The notes beneath the pieces were generated by a model. The model did not search any database. It saw only the letters and a program-made list of their open reading frames with translations, and was not told the origin of the DNA. The position numbers and the translations under genes are program-made. Below, in pieces: positions 48,403 to 61,495 of a stretch of 64,000 nt of DNA (within the stretch, counting starts at the first letter, position 1; every line of letters starts with the position of its first letter). This DNA is from Megaustenia siamemsis (taxonomy: Eukaryota; Mollusca; Gastropoda; Stylommatophora; Ariophantidae), in assembly GCA_032433765.1 (NCBI GenBank), contig JAVIAB010000025.1:34830282-34894281 (forward strand), in the 5' to 3' direction.

Positions 48403-48780
48403 CAAGTTGACATCGCTGACATGTTCTCATCTCAACTTTAACTTATATCTAGTTGAACCCACTATTCTCTCCACTAACTGTTGACATCGCTGACATGGTC
48501 TCATCTCAACTTTAACTTATATCTAGTTTAACCCACTATTCTCTCCACTAACTGTTGACATCGCTGACATGTTCTCATCTCAACTTTAACTTATATCTAG
48601 TTTAACCCACTATTCTCTCCACTAACTGTTGACATCGCTGACATTGACATGTTCTCATCTTAACTTTAACTTATATCTAGTTTAACCCACTATTCTCTCC
48701 ACTAACTGTTGACATCGCTGACATGTTCTCATCTTAACTTTAACTTATATCTAGTTTAACCCACTATTCTCTCCATTAAC
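48403..48780. repeat. 74-bp minisatellite (5 copies)
   Basis: Units with gttgacatcgctgacatgtt, ctcatctcaactttaactta and tctagtttaacccactattc; the fourth copy has a 6-bp duplication (acattgacat). It ends 28 bp before the donor site of the linker exon, in the same intron. Confidence 0.93.
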
Positions 48781-48808
48781 TATGTTGCTTTCATCTTGTC
48801 TACAATAC

Positions 48809-48889
48809 CTTGTGCATCTTGAGCTGTTGGTGTCTGTTCAACTACAAAAATAGAATTCACGGGTTCCCCATTAACAAGTGATGATCCTC
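48809..48889 (-). CDS. Linker exon between Ig domains 1 and 2
   Basis: An 81-bp phase 1-1 exon: acceptor tctttaacag|ga, donor caag|gtattg. It encodes GSSLVNGEPVNSIFVVEQTP and TAQDAQ, paralogous to the linker at 22.0 kb (identical length, identical acceptor decamer, shared FVVE and a closing D-A-x). It is predicted to be an extended hinge before the Ig-N exon at 43.1 kb. Reading through the donor meets a stop at ACATAG, so without splicing it would look like a C-terminal exon. The conserved gtattg donor in both copies favours splicing. Confidence 0.8.
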
Positions 48890-48961
48890 CTGTTAAAGAC
48901 AAAATAATGTGCTTTAAGTAATAGTTATGGGAAACATGGAAGTCCAAATAAATTAGGTTAA

Positions 48962-49410
48962 ATACAAAACTAAAAATGTTCAAATCCAATGTTAAGTCCA
49001 TCCTATTATATGACTGTGAAACATGGAGAACAACAAAATTGACAATTATAAAGATACAGACTTTCATTAATGGATGCTTACGCAGAATAAAAGGATGGAA
49101 ATGGCAGGACAAAATCACTAACATAGAATTATGGAAATGTACCGGTCAACAACAAGTGGATAAAGAGATACAGCGAAGATGATGGCGGTGGATAATACAC
49201 ACACTGAAGAAGCCAAATGAGAGTGTTACACAACAGGCCCTTTTTTTGGTCTTTTCTCCAGGGGAAAGGACTTCGAGGACGACCAAGGAATTCTTGGAGA
49301 AGACAGATGGAAGCAGAGATGAAGATGGTGGGAAAGACTTGGAATGATCTTAAAAGAATGGCAAAAAACAGAACGACTTGGAAATTTTTGTTGATGGCCT
49401 ATGCTCCACA
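48962..49410 (+). mobile_element. LINE family C 3' fragment
   Basis: Plus strand: FKSNVKSILLYDCETWRTTK, IQTFINGCLRRIKGWKWQDK, then broken frames through GLRGRPRNSWRRQME and MKMVGKTWNDLKRMAKNRT. Homologous to the C-terminus of the 51.2-54.4 kb element. Confidence 0.9.
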
Positions 49411-49655
49411 GGAGCTGAAAGTGTTTGTTGAAGACCTATGCTCCACAGGGAGCTGAAAGCTTTTGTTGAAGACCTATACTCCACAGGAGCTGAAAGTGTT
49501 TGTTGAAGACCTATACTCCACAGGGAGCTGAAAGTGTTTGTTGAAGACCTATACTCCACAGGGAGCTGAAAGTGTTTGTTGAAGACCTATGCTCCACAGG
49601 AGCTGAAAGTGTTTATTGAAGACCTATGCTCCACAGGGAGCTAAAAAGGTAGAAG
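49411..49655. repeat. ~43-bp minisatellite grown from LINE C 3' end
   Basis: About six copies of tgaaagtgtttgttgaagac plus ctatgctccacagggagc. The LINE C 3' end contains this sequence once (see the complement at 51181-51220), so the array is an expansion of the element's own 3' end. Confidence 0.88.
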
Positions 49656-49904
49656 AGTAGAAGAAGTAGTAATAGTTCCATATAATGGCAAACAATAAAT
49701 TGTCTGATCTAATTCAGAAAAAAAGATACCAACACATTGTGATTATAAATAAATCAAAGTGACTAATTCAAAGGAAGGTTGCTACTCATGTAGAGGACCA
49801 GGGTTTGAATGTCCTTCAGTTGCCCCACAGGGACAAATAGACTACTTAGTCGTTAGTTATGTAAACGTTCTTTATAGACGGAATTAAATGTCCTGCCTAG
49901 TTGG

Positions 49905-50055
49905 CATGTCAAGTCAAGTTGAGGTTCACGCCTTGCTAGGTGCATGGGGTATAGGGTGTTAGTGGCCATGTTTTATTAAAGCACGGTTCATATTAGGGTG
50001 ATGTGGTCGGTATCACGCCAGGCCGCGTTTACTCCCCAGTAAAAACACTGGTAAA
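49905..50055 (-). mobile_element. Diverged SINE S1, 3' part, split by a LINE
   Basis: tcacgccttgctaggtgcat, gtgttagtggccatg and gatgtggtcggtatcacgcc correspond to the S1 body. It breaks off at cactggta; the matching head continues at 50461. Confidence 0.7.
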
Positions 50056-50460
50056 AAAAAAACAGAAGAGATAACTGAAGCCTTGAAGCCTTTGAAATGT
50101 TGATATATAGAATAACAGGTAGAATTGGATGGTAAGAAATGAAGACAAACGATGAATTTTCTTAAAACAACTAAACGTGAAAAGAGAACTACTAAAAACA
50201 CAATTCAAACAAGACAAATGCGATTTTTGGGCCATGTTAAAAGACACAACAGCCTACTAAAAGCAATTGTGGAGGGGAAAATACAAGGTAAAAGAGGCAG
50301 AGGCAGGCCAAGACTGACATGGACGAGTAACATAAAAACATGGACAATCCATCCTATGACAACCTGCATCATCAAAGCAAGAGACAGAGCAGAATGGCGC
50401 TCCATGGTAGCCAACCTTCGTTGCGGAGATATCACCTCGATGATGATGATGAAAATCTTT
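50056..50460 (+). mobile_element. LINE family A 3' end inserted in the SINE
   Basis: Plus strand: residues TRQMRFLGHVKRHNSLLKAI, GKIQGKRGRGRPRLTWTSNI, ARDRAEWRSMVANL, ending with gatgatgatgatg. It separates the two halves of an S1 SINE, so it is the younger insertion. Confidence 0.87.
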
Positions 50461-50580
50461 GGTACCTATTTTTAGAGGCTGGGTTAACCTCGGAGCCTTG
50501 TCAGTCCCCAAAAAACAATCTGCCACTACTGGGTATTGAAACCGGGCCCTACTGGTCAGGAAGTGAGCACAAATAGTGTC
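50461..50580 (-). mobile_element. Diverged SINE S1, head part
   Basis: ggtacctatttttagaggct, ggttaacctcggagcc and a degenerate B-box region continue the S1 copy started at 49905. Confidence 0.65.
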
Positions 50581-50649
50581 AGATCTAACAGGATTCGAAA
50601 TGTTCCATGTAACCGTATATGACAGTCCAATCTGTATATGGTCACCATC

Positions 50650-51010
50650 ATTAAGTATCAAGCCTGCTGGCGTAGGTGATCATGTCTCTCCACAACTTTT
50701 GATCTCAACATTTATTTATCATTTCTGTTGATAACCTTCTGCAAACCATTCTCTTAATCTGTCTTGTATTTTTTTTCTCGTTGCTTCCCTCTATCTCTTC
50801 GTATCTGTTCGTCCCTCAATTTTCCCAGATGTTACAATATATTTCTTCTGTTCTCTTCTCACTACATGGCCAAAAAATTATGATTGTCTCTTCCTATTAT
50901 TGGAAATTACTTCTCTTTTTGCTTTGACCTCTTTCAGAACATTACTCTTCTTAGCATTCCATGGTATTCTCTAACATTCTTCTGTAAACCACATTTCTGC
51001 AGACTCCTGG
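50650..51010 (-). mobile_element. LINE family B 3' fragment
   Basis: Complement with tail near 50648 (accatcattaagtatcaagc), gtaggtgatcatgtctctcc, cgtccctcaattttcccag and ggccaaaaaattatgattgt. Frame broken throughout. Confidence 0.85.
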
Positions 51011-51189
51011 CGATTCACGATTGTACAAAGAAGTCACGACGATGGTTTTCTGTTGTATTCCGTCGTTTGTTTTGCGGTTGGCTCCGCTAGCCTTTGACTA
51101 AAAGTCTCACCCACAAGTCAGTGGGGTTATTTTAATTCTGGGTACCCTCCCTTAACCTTTTCTCCTTCTTCTACCTTTTAGCTCCCAGT

Positions 51190-51571
51190 GGAGCATAGGT
51201 CTTCAACAAACACTTTCCAAGTCGTTCTGTTTTTTGCCATTCTTTTAAGATCATTCCATGTCTTCCCCATCATCTTCATCTCTGCTTCCATCTGTCTTCT
51301 CCAAGAATTCCTTGGTCTTTCTCTTTGTCTTTTCCCCTGGGGATTCCAAAAAAAGGGCCTGTTGTGTAATACTCTCAGTTGGCTTCCGTAGTGTGTGTCC
51401 TATCCATCGCCATCGTCTTCGCTGTATCTCTTTATCCACTAGTATTTGACTGGTACATTTCCATAATTCCACGTTAGTGACTTTGTCCTGCCATTTCCAT
51501 CCCTTTATTCTGCGCAAGCATCCATTAATGAAAGTCTGTACCTTCGTGATTGTCAACTTTTTATTCTCCAT
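51190..51571 (-). pseudogene. LINE C ORF C-terminal domain
   Basis: Residues TKVQTFINGCLRRIKGWKWQ, RRRWRWIGHTLRKP, TQQALFLESPGEKTKRKTKE. This is the post-RT region with the WIGHTLRK variant of the GHVxR motif. The frame is lost near the 3' end (MAKNRT-type residues only in another frame). Confidence 0.83.
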
Positions 51572-51700
51572 ATTTCACAGCCATATAATAGGACCGACTT
51601 AACATTTGAGTTGAAAATTTTTATTTTTGTATTTAGCCTAATTTCTTTGGATTTCCATTTGTTTCCCAGTGCAATGAAAGCTCTCTTGCTTTTGATATTC

Positions 51701-52765
51701 TTATTTGGTATCATTTTCTGTTCCTCCCTCTTTATCTATATTACTGCCCAGATATATATAAGATTGTACGTCTAGTAGAGGTATTTCTCCTAGTTTTTTT
51801 TGGTTATTGCCAACTGCATTAATTCTCATAATGTTGGTCTTATCTCTATTAATTTTCAGTCCTAGCTGTTGTGATCTCTCATCAAGTATGCTCATTTTAT
51901 CCTGCATCTGTTGATGGAGGGGCTGTGTGATAGGAGAGCTATGTCATCACAAAGTCTAAATCATCAAGTTGTTTGGTCAGTGACCACTGGATCCCATTTC
52001 TGTTGTTTTGAGTTATTTTCATAATCCAATCTATGGCCAGTAGAAAGAGAAATGGAGACAGAAGGCATCCTTGCCTTACTCCTGTTCTTATTTCAAATGC
52101 TTCTGTAAGCTGTCCTTCATGCACCACACTACATTTTGTTCCTTCATACATTGTTTTTATCAGGTTAATAAACTTTATGGGGATTCCGTAATGACTCAGC
52201 AACTTCCAAAGCATTCTTCTGTCTAAACTATCAAATGCCTTTTCGTAATCTATGAATCCAATATAAAGTGGGGATTTTAGTTCTAAACTTTGTTCAACTA
52301 TTATACGTAGAGTAGTTATTTGATCAGCACATGATCTGTTCTTCCTAAAACCTGCTTGTTCATCTCTCAAGTGTTTCTCTATAGCCTCTTTTAGTCTCTC
52401 AGAATGATTCTGCCTAATATTTTTCCTGGCACTGATAGTAGCATAATTCCCAATAATTTGTGCACTCCTTTGAACTTCCTTTCTTTGGTAGTTTGATCAT
52501 ATAACCTTCTTTCCAGTCTTTAGGTATTTCTTCCCTCTCCCAATTTTATCCAATAGATCATGTAACATCTTGGTAGAGGTGTTAATATCTGCTTTGATGG
52601 CTTCCGAAGAATTTCATCTGGTCCTGTGGCTTTACCACTTTTTAATAGTTTGATGGCTTTCATTATTTCTTCTTTGCTTGGCTTTCCGCAGTTAACGTGT
52701 AACTCTTCTTCTGCTGGTAGTATATCTGGAGGATTATTGAGCTGGGTCTGTTCAAAGTTCTTCAA
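51701..52765 (-). pseudogene. LINE C reverse transcriptase
   Basis: Would copy the element's RNA at the target nick. Fragments in order: LHVNCGKPSKEEIMKAIKLL and SGKATGPDEI (upstream RT region), QAGFRKNRSCADQIT, motif A FIDYEKAFDSLDR with the catalytic Asp, motif B GVRQGCLLSPFLF, a damaged motif C region at about 51940 where the Asp-Asp pair is still readable, then LGLKINRDKTNIMRINAV and SYIYLGSNIDKEGG. At least three frameshifts separate the pieces. Confidence 0.9.
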
Positions 52766-53204
52766 AGTGCTCTTTCCATCTCTCCATTTGTTCCCTTATA
52801 TTACTAAGCAGATTTCCTTTCTTATCTTTGATAAAGGCGTTGATCTGTTTGTATTTCCACCTAATTTCTTTGTGCTGTTGTACAGTTCTTTCATATTCCC
52901 TTTATTAGCTGCTTCTTCTGCCTCTTTAGCTAGTTCATCTATATATTTCCTCTTATCCCTTTTAATGCATCTTCTCACTTCTTTGTTCACCTCTGTGTAA
53001 GCTTCCTGTGTCTTGGCTTTATTACTTCTTGTTTTGCTTTTATTTATGTCTGCTTTCTTATTCTTTCTTTCTTTAATTTTATCCAGGGTCTCTGCTGTCA
53101 TCCATGCCTTATCCTGGCGTTCTCTTTTCCCAGTGTTTCTTCGCATGTCTCTTTCCATATATTTGTTACCTGTTTCCAATGATCTTCTATATTTATTGTA
53201 TTTT

Positions 53205-54226
53205 CTAGTTGTTGTAGGACTTGATATTTGTTTGATATTGTGACTGCGAATTTATCTTTAATTCCTTGTTCTTTAAGAACCCTACATTGAAATACTTTCT
53301 ACCCTTATTCGTTGTAGTATACCTTTTTAATTTAATTTTAAGTTTGGCTAACAGAAGATGATGATCAGAAGCTATATCTGCCCCTCTATATACTTTTACA
53401 TCCTGTAAGGATGACTTAAACTTATTATTAATACATATGTGATAAATTTGATTTTCCGTTCTATGATCTGGTGACACCCATGTAGCTTTGTGTATTCTTT
53501 TATGTTGGAATATTGTTCCTCCTAGGCTCATTTGATTAAGCGCGCAGAAATTCACAAATATCTCTCCATTCTCGTTTATATCTCCAAGTCCATGTTTTCC
53601 CATAATCTCTTCGAAGCCTCTGTTGTCTGATCCTACCTTAGCATTTAGGTCTCCCATCAAGATTATAATATCCTTGGCTCGTCTTGCATCCATCTGACTT
53701 TGTAGCTGTTTATAAAAATCATCTTTAACTGAGTCATCTTTATCGTTGGTTGGTGCAAAGCATTGTATATGTGTAATTTTATTTTGTTTTTGGTTGTTCT
53801 AAATGTTGCTCTCACCAGTCTTGGTCCCACTGCCTCCCATTCTATTAGTGTCTTCTGTGCATTCTTTGATAGCATTATAGCTACCCCTTCGCTATGTTGT
53901 GCTTCTGGTTCTGGTGTCCTGATGATAAATCATCTCCCCTGTATTCAATTTTATTCTCTCCGCTCCCAGCCATCTGTTGCACACATTCCCAGAATATCTA
54001 TCTTGTAGTTGGTCATTTCTGCTGCCACTTGTGCCGCTTTTCCCTGTTCGTTAAGGGTACGAATATTCCAGGTGCCAATTCTGGATGATTTCCTGGTAGA
54101 CAAAGGGTGAGTCGGCAACCCGGACTCCTCATGGCTTTCTCCGGATTGCGTCATACGTCTCTTAGCCAGAGAGCCCTTCTCTTTCCTGGTTGACCGATTA
54201 ACTTTATCTTTCTTTGACTTGTTCAT
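53205..54226 (-). pseudogene. LINE C APE-type endonuclease
   Basis: Would nick target DNA. The start region has RIGTWNIRTLNEQGKA (the Asn of the first APE motif), then a frameshift, IILMGDLNAKVGSDN (GDxN motif), HKATWVSPDHRTENQ and VKVYRGADIASDHHLLLAKL (the terminal Ser-Asp-His motif). All catalytic blocks are visible but lie in different frames. Confidence 0.88.
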
Positions 54227-54399
54227 GTTTGTGAAGTTTTTTCGGCTTATTTTTTTTTACAGTATGCGATAGCCAGTCCCATGCCTAATCCTCCTTTCTC
54301 GCCTCTTACGAACATGACTGGTAGGGTACAGTGCCGCTATTCTTTACTTCCTTTCGGGCCCGGCAGCGCACGGGCGCCCTTAACCTTTTACTTTCCCGG

Positions 54400-54985
54400 A
54401 AATCGTGGAGACAAGAGAGATTAGGGAAATTCGTGAAGAGAAGAGAGATTAAATAAATTGGTGGAGAGATGGGAGATAAGAGAAATGGGCGGAGAGAAGA
54501 GAGATTAGGGAAATTGTTGGAGAGAAGAGAGATTAGAGAAATTGGTTGAGAAATGAGAGATTAGGGAAATTGGTGGAGAGAAGAGAGATTAGGGTAATTG
54601 GTGGATAGAAGTGAGATTAGAGAAATTGTGGAGAGAAGAGAGATCAGGGAAATTGTTGGAGAGAGAGAGATTAGAGAAATTGGTGGAGAAATGAGAGATT
54701 AGGAAAATTGGTGGAGAGAAGAGAGATTAGGGAAATTGGGGAGAGAAGAGAGATTAGGGAATTGGGGGAGAGAAGAGAGATTAGAGAAATTTTTGGAGAG
54801 ATGAGAAATTAGGGAAATTGGGGAGAGAGAGAGATTAGAAATTTTTTGGAGAGATGATAAATTAGGGAAATTGGTGGAGAGAAGAGAGATTAGGGAATTG
54901 GCGGAGAGAAGAGAGATTAGAGAAATTGGTGGAGAGAAGAGAAATTAGAGAAATTGGTGGAGAGAAGATAGATTAGGGAAAAAAT
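54400..54985. repeat. ~28-bp minisatellite
   Basis: About 20 imperfect units of gagaagagagattagggaaa plus ttggtgga, strongly purine-rich on the plus strand, with length variants of 26-29 bp. Confidence 0.92.
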
Positions 54986-55279
54986 GTGGAGAAGTTAGAA
55001 AATTATGAAGAACGATGAGAATGTTAGAAGGAATTGGAAAAAAACTAACATCTTATGATCAGAGACAGCAGTGAAATATCTAGAGTTGAGTCGAAAACGG
55101 GGAAGTGTAAGGAGGATGGAAAAAGCATAATATTGGAGAGAAATAGGAAAGTAGAGATACCAAAGAAGTTGAGTGAGCAAAATCAAGATATGGACATCAA
55201 TAGTAAGCTGTTGGTATTGTAGAATAAAAATAGATCATCAATATCCAGTCTAGAATACATAATACCGATGATATCATAC

Positions 55280-55417
55280 CTGTACTTTCATCACTCTTTT
55301 TACATCAATTCGAGTAAATGTTTCCGGACTGTATAAACTTGAATATTGACATATGTAGAAGCCATGGTCACTAACGGTAAAATTCCGGAAGATTACTTCA
55401 AAGTACGATAATCCCGG
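55280..55417 (-). CDS. Ig-C exon of Ig domain 1
   Basis: A 138-bp open exon with acceptor catttcag|cc, the same atattaacg branch-point-like motif as the other Ig-C exons, and donor acag|gtatga. It encodes FEVIFRNFTVSDHGFYICQY, with Asp-x-Gly-x-Tyr-x-Cys, and FTRIDVKRVMKVQ as a putative G strand. It starts in phase 0 like its paralogues but ends in phase 0, whereas the next linker exon (48.8 kb) needs phase 1; a one-base difference at the 3' end or a different downstream exon is implied. No internal stop. Confidence 0.73.
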
Positions 55418-55549
55418 CTGAAATGAAATGGTTTATCGTTAATATCATGGACAATGTATATGGTGTACATAAAGTCGATGTGCAGTGACTGGAACAATAT
55501 TTTTTTGTAATTACGTCACCGGTTGATTACATTTACGTCAGGATATTCT

Positions 55550-58500
55550 GTGTATACAACATAAAGCATGATCATCATACAACATAAAGCATGACCATCA
55601 TACAACGTGAAGCATGATCATTATACAACATAAAGCATGATCATCATACAACATAAAACATGATCATCATACAACATGAAGCATGATCATTATACAACAT
55701 AATTCATGATCATCAAATCCATAAAGCATAATCATCATACAACATGAAGCATGATCATCAATAACATAAAGCACGATCATCATACAACATAAAGCATGAT
55801 CATCATTCAACATCAAGCATGATCATCATATAACATAAATCATGATCATCATACAACATGAACCATGATCATTATACAACATAAAGCGTGATCATCATAC
55901 AACATAAAGCATGAGAATCATACAACATAAATCATGATCATCATAAAACATGAAGCATGATCATCATATAACATGAAGCATGATCATCATACAACATAAA
56001 ACATGATCATCATACAACATAAAGCATGATCATCATACAACGTGAAGCATGATCATCATACAACATAAAGCATGATCATCATACAACATAATTAATGATC
56101 ATCAAACAACATAAAGTATAATCATCATACAACATGAAGCATGTTCATCAAACAACATAAAGCATGATCATCATACAACATAATTCATGATCATCAAACA
56201 ACATAAAGTATAATCATCATACAACATGAAGCATGTTCATCAACAACATAAAGCATGATCATCATACAACATAAAACATGATCATCATACAACATGAAGC
56301 ATGATCATCATATAACATGAAGCATGATCATTACAACATGAAGCATGATCATTACAACATGAAGCATGATCAACATACAACATGAAACATGATCATTACA
56401 ACATGAAGCATGATCATTACAACATGAAGCATGATCAACATACAACATGAAACATGATCATTACAACATGAAGCATGATCAACATACAACATGAAGCATG
56501 ATCATTACAACATGAAGCATGATCAACATACAACATGAAACATGATCAACATACAACATGAAGCATGATCATTACAACATGAAGCATGATCATTACAACA
56601 TGAATTATGATCATACAACATAAAGCATGATCATCATACAACATAAAACATGATCATCATACAACATGAAGCATGATCTTTATACAACATAAAGCATGAT
56701 CATCATACAACATAAAGCATGATCATCATACAACGTGAAGCATGATCATCATACAACATAAGCATGATCATCATACGACATCAAACATTATCATCATACA
56801 ACATGAAGCATGATCATTATACGACATAATTCATGATCATCAAAATCCATAAAGCATAATCATCATACAACATGAAGCATGATCATCAAACAACATAAAT
56901 CATGATCATCATACAACATGAAGCATGATCATTATACAACATAAAGCATGATCATCATACAACATAAAGCATGAGAATCATACAACATAAATCATGATCA
57001 TCATAAAATATGAAGCATGATCATCATATAACATGAAGCATGATCATCATACAACATAAAACATGATCATCATACAACATAAAGCATGATCATCATACAA
57101 CGTGAAGCATGATCATCATACAACATAAAGCATGATCATCATACAACATAAAGCATGACTATCAAACAACATAAAGCATAATCATCATATAACATGAAGC
57201 ATGTTCATCAAACAACATAAAGCATGATCATCATACAACATAAACATGATCACCATACAACATGAAGCATGATCATCATATAACATAAAGCATGATCATC
57301 ATACAACATGAATCATGATCATCATACAACATGAAGCATGATCATCATATTACATGAAGCATGATCATTATACAACATAAAGCATGATCATCATACAACA
57401 TAAGCATGATCATCATACAACGTGAAGCATGATCATCATACAACATAAAGCATGATCATCATACAACATAAAACATGATCTTCGTACAACATGAAGCATG
57501 ATCATCATACAACATGAAGCATGATCATCATACAATATAAAGCATGATCATCATACAACATGAAGCATGATCATCAAACAACATAAAGCATGATCATCAT
57601 ACAAAATAAAGCATGATCATTATACAACATGAAGCATGATCATCATACAACATAAAGCATGATCATCATACACCATAAAGCATGAGAATCATACAACATA
57701 AATCATGATCATCATAAAACATGAAGCATGATCATCATATAACATGAAGCATGATCATCATACAACATAAAGCATGATCATCATACAACATGAAGCATGA
57801 TCATTACAACATGAAGCATGCTCATCATACAACATAAAGCATGATCATCATACAACATAATTCATGATCATCATACAACGTGAAGCATGATCATCATACA
57901 ACATTAAGCATGATCATCATACAACATAATACATGATCATCATACAACATAAAACATGATCATCATACAACATGAAGCATGATCATTATACAACATAATT
58001 CATGATCATCAAAATGCATAAAGTATAATCATCATACAACATGAAGCATGATCATCAAACAACATAAAGCACGATCATCATACAACATAAAGCATGATCA
58101 TTATACAACATAAAGCATGATCATCATACAACATACAGCATGAGAATCATACAACATAAATCATGATCATCATAAAATATGAAGCATGATCATCATATAA
58201 CATGAAGCATGATCATTACAACATGAAGCATGATCAACATACAACATGAAACATGATCAACATACAACATGAAGCATGATCATTACAACATGAAGCATGA
58301 TCATTACAACATGAATTATGATCATACAACATAAAGCATGATCATCATACAACATAAAAACATGATCATCATACAACATGAAGCATGATCATTATACAAC
58401 ATAAAGCATGATCATCATACAACATAAAGCATGATCATCATACAACGTGAAGCATGATCATCATACAACATAAAGCATGATCATTATACGACATAATTCA

Positions 58501-61410
58501 TGATCATCAAAATCCATAAAGCATAATCATCATACAACATGAAGCATGATCATCAAACAACATAAATCATGATCATCATACAACATGAAGCATGATCATT
58601 ATACAACATAAAGCATGATCATCATACAACATAAAGCATGAGAATCATACAACATAAATCATGATCATCATAAAATATGAAGCATGATCATCATATAACA
58701 TGAAGCATGATCATCATACAACATAAAACATGATCATCATACAACATAAAGCATGATCATCATACAACGTGAAGCATGATCATCATACAACATAAAGTAT
58801 GATCATCATAAAACATAAAGCATGACCATCAAACAACATAAAGCATAATCATCATATAACATGAAGCATGTTCATCAAACAACATAAAGCATGATCATCA
58901 TACAACATAAAACATGATCACCATACAACATGAAGCATGATCATCATATAACATAAAGCATGATCATCATACAACATGAATCATGATCATCATACAACAT
59001 GAAGCATGATCATCATATTACATGAAGCATGATCATCATACAACATAAAGCATGATCATCATACAACGTGAAGCATGATCATCATACAAAATAAAGCATG
59101 ATCATCATACAACATAAAACATGATCTTCGTACACATGAAGCATGATCATCATACAACATGAAGCATGATCATCATACAATATAAAGCATGATCATCATA
59201 CAACATGAAGCATGATCATCATACAACATGAAGCATGATCATCAAACAACATAAAGCATGATCATCATACAAAATAAAGCATGATCATTATACAACATGA
59301 AGCATGATCATCATACAACATAAGCATGATCATCATACAACGTGAAGCATGATCATTATACAACATAATTCATGATCATCAAAACTCATAAAGCATGATC
59401 ATCATACAACATGAACAATGATCATCAAAGAACATAAAGCATGATCATCAAACAACATAAAGCATAATCTTCATACAACATGAACCATGATCATCAAACA
59501 ACATAAAGCATGATCATCATACAACATGAAGCATGATCATCAAACAACATAAAGCATGATCATCATACAAAATAAAGCATGATCATCATACAACATAAAG
59601 CATGATCATCATACACCATAAAGCATGAGAATCATACAACATAAATCATGATCATCATAAAACATGAAGCATGATCATCATATAACATGAAGCATGATCA
59701 TCATACAACATAAAGCATGATCATCATACAACATGAAGCATGATCATTACAACATGAAGCATGCTCATCATACAACATAAAGCATGATCATCATACAACA
59801 TAATTCATGATCATCATACAACGTGAAGTATGATCATCATACAACATTAAGCATTATCATCATACAACATAATACATGATCATCATACAACATAAAACAT
59901 GATCATCATACAACATGAAGCATGATCATTATACAACATAATTCATGATCATCAAAATCCATAAAGCATAATCATCATACAACATGAAGCATGATCATCA
60001 AACAACATAAAGCACGATCATCATACAACATAAAGCATGATCATCATTCAACATCACGCATGATCATCATATAACATAAATCATGATCATCATAAAACAT
60101 GAAGCATGATCATCAAACAACATAAAGCATGATCATCATACAACATAAAACATGATCATCATACAACATGAAGCATGATCATCATATAACATAAAGCATG
60201 ATCATCATACAACATGAATCATGATCATCATACAACATGAAGCATGATCATCATATTACATGAAGCATGATCATTATACAACATGAAGCATGATCATCAT
60301 ACAACATAAAGCATGATCATCATACAACATGAAACATGATCATCATACAACATGAAGCATGATCATCATACAATATAAAGCATGATCATCATACAACATG
60401 AAGCATGATCATCAAACAACATAAAGCATGATCATCATACAAAATAAAGCATGATCATTATACAACATGAAGCATGATCATCATACAACATAAAGCATGA
60501 TCATCATACAACGTGAAGCATGATCATTATACAACATAATTCATGATCATCAAAATCCATAAAGCATGATCATCATACAACATGAACCATGTTCATCAAC
60601 AACATAAGCATGATCATCAAACAACATAAAGCATAATCTTCATACAACATGAACCATGATCATCAAACAACATAAAGCACGATCATCAAACAACATAAAG
60701 CATGATCATCATACAACATGAAGCATGATCATCAAACAACATAAAGCATGATCATCATACAAAATAAAGCATGATCATCATACAACATAAAGCATGATCA
60801 TCATACACCATAAAGCATGAGAATCATACAACATAAATCATGATCATCATAAAACATGAAGCATGATCATCATATAACATGAAGCATGATCATCATACAA
60901 CATAAAGCATGATCATCATACAACATGAAGCATGATCATTACAACATGAAGCATGCTCATCATACAACATAAAGCATGATCATCATACAACATAATTCAT
61001 GATCATCATACAACGTGAAGCATGATCATCATACAACATAAAGCATGATCATCATACAACATAATACATGATCATCATACAACATAAAACATGATCATCA
61101 TACAACATGAAGCATGATCATTATACAACATAATTCATGATCATCAAAATCCATAAAGCATAATCATCATACAACATGAAGCATGATCATCAAACAACAT
61201 AAAGCACGATCATCATACAACATAAAGCATGATCATCATTCGACATCAAGCATGATCATCATATAACATAAATCATGATCATCATAAAATATGAAGCATG
61301 ATCATCATACAACATAAAGCATGAGAATAATTCAACATAAATCATGATCATCATAAAACATGAAGCATGATCATCATACAACATAAAACATGATCATCAT
61401 ACAACATGAA
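55550..61410. repeat. ~23-bp satellite, 5.9 kb (about 255 copies)
   Basis: Units of acaacataaagcatgatcat plus cat, with aacatgaagc, aacataaaac, aacataattc and 18-20-bp (attacaacatgaagc) variants. Each unit contains the palindrome atgatcat. Marker units such as gcatgagaatcatacaacat recur at about 55.9, 57.0, 57.7, 58.1, 58.6, 59.6 and 60.8 kb, showing kilobase-scale segmental duplications within the array. Confidence 0.96.
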
Positions 61411-61495
61411 AATAGGTTACAAAGGAAAAAGAACGACCAAGAAAAATGTAGAGATGTGGAAACATTATCTAAATAAATTCAAGATGGCAACTCAC

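Larger units (their letters stand above)
51162..54376 (-). mobile_element. Full-length RTE-like LINE (family C), 3.2 kb
   Basis: 3,215 bp between perfect 13-bp duplications cccttaacctttt (51149-51161 and 54377-54389). On the minus strand it has a short 5' leader (gggcccgaaaggaagtaaag), one degraded ORF with APE-type endonuclease, reverse transcriptase and a C-terminal domain, and a 3' end gtagaagaaggaga. Size and layout resemble RTE-type elements (inference). Multiple frameshifts and stops; not active as written. Confidence 0.92.

Noticed and set aside
48780..49124. 114-codon minus-strand frame as a small gene
   Set aside because: Only the 81 bp at 48809-48889 is homologous to the other linker; the rest is intron and antisense LINE C sequence.
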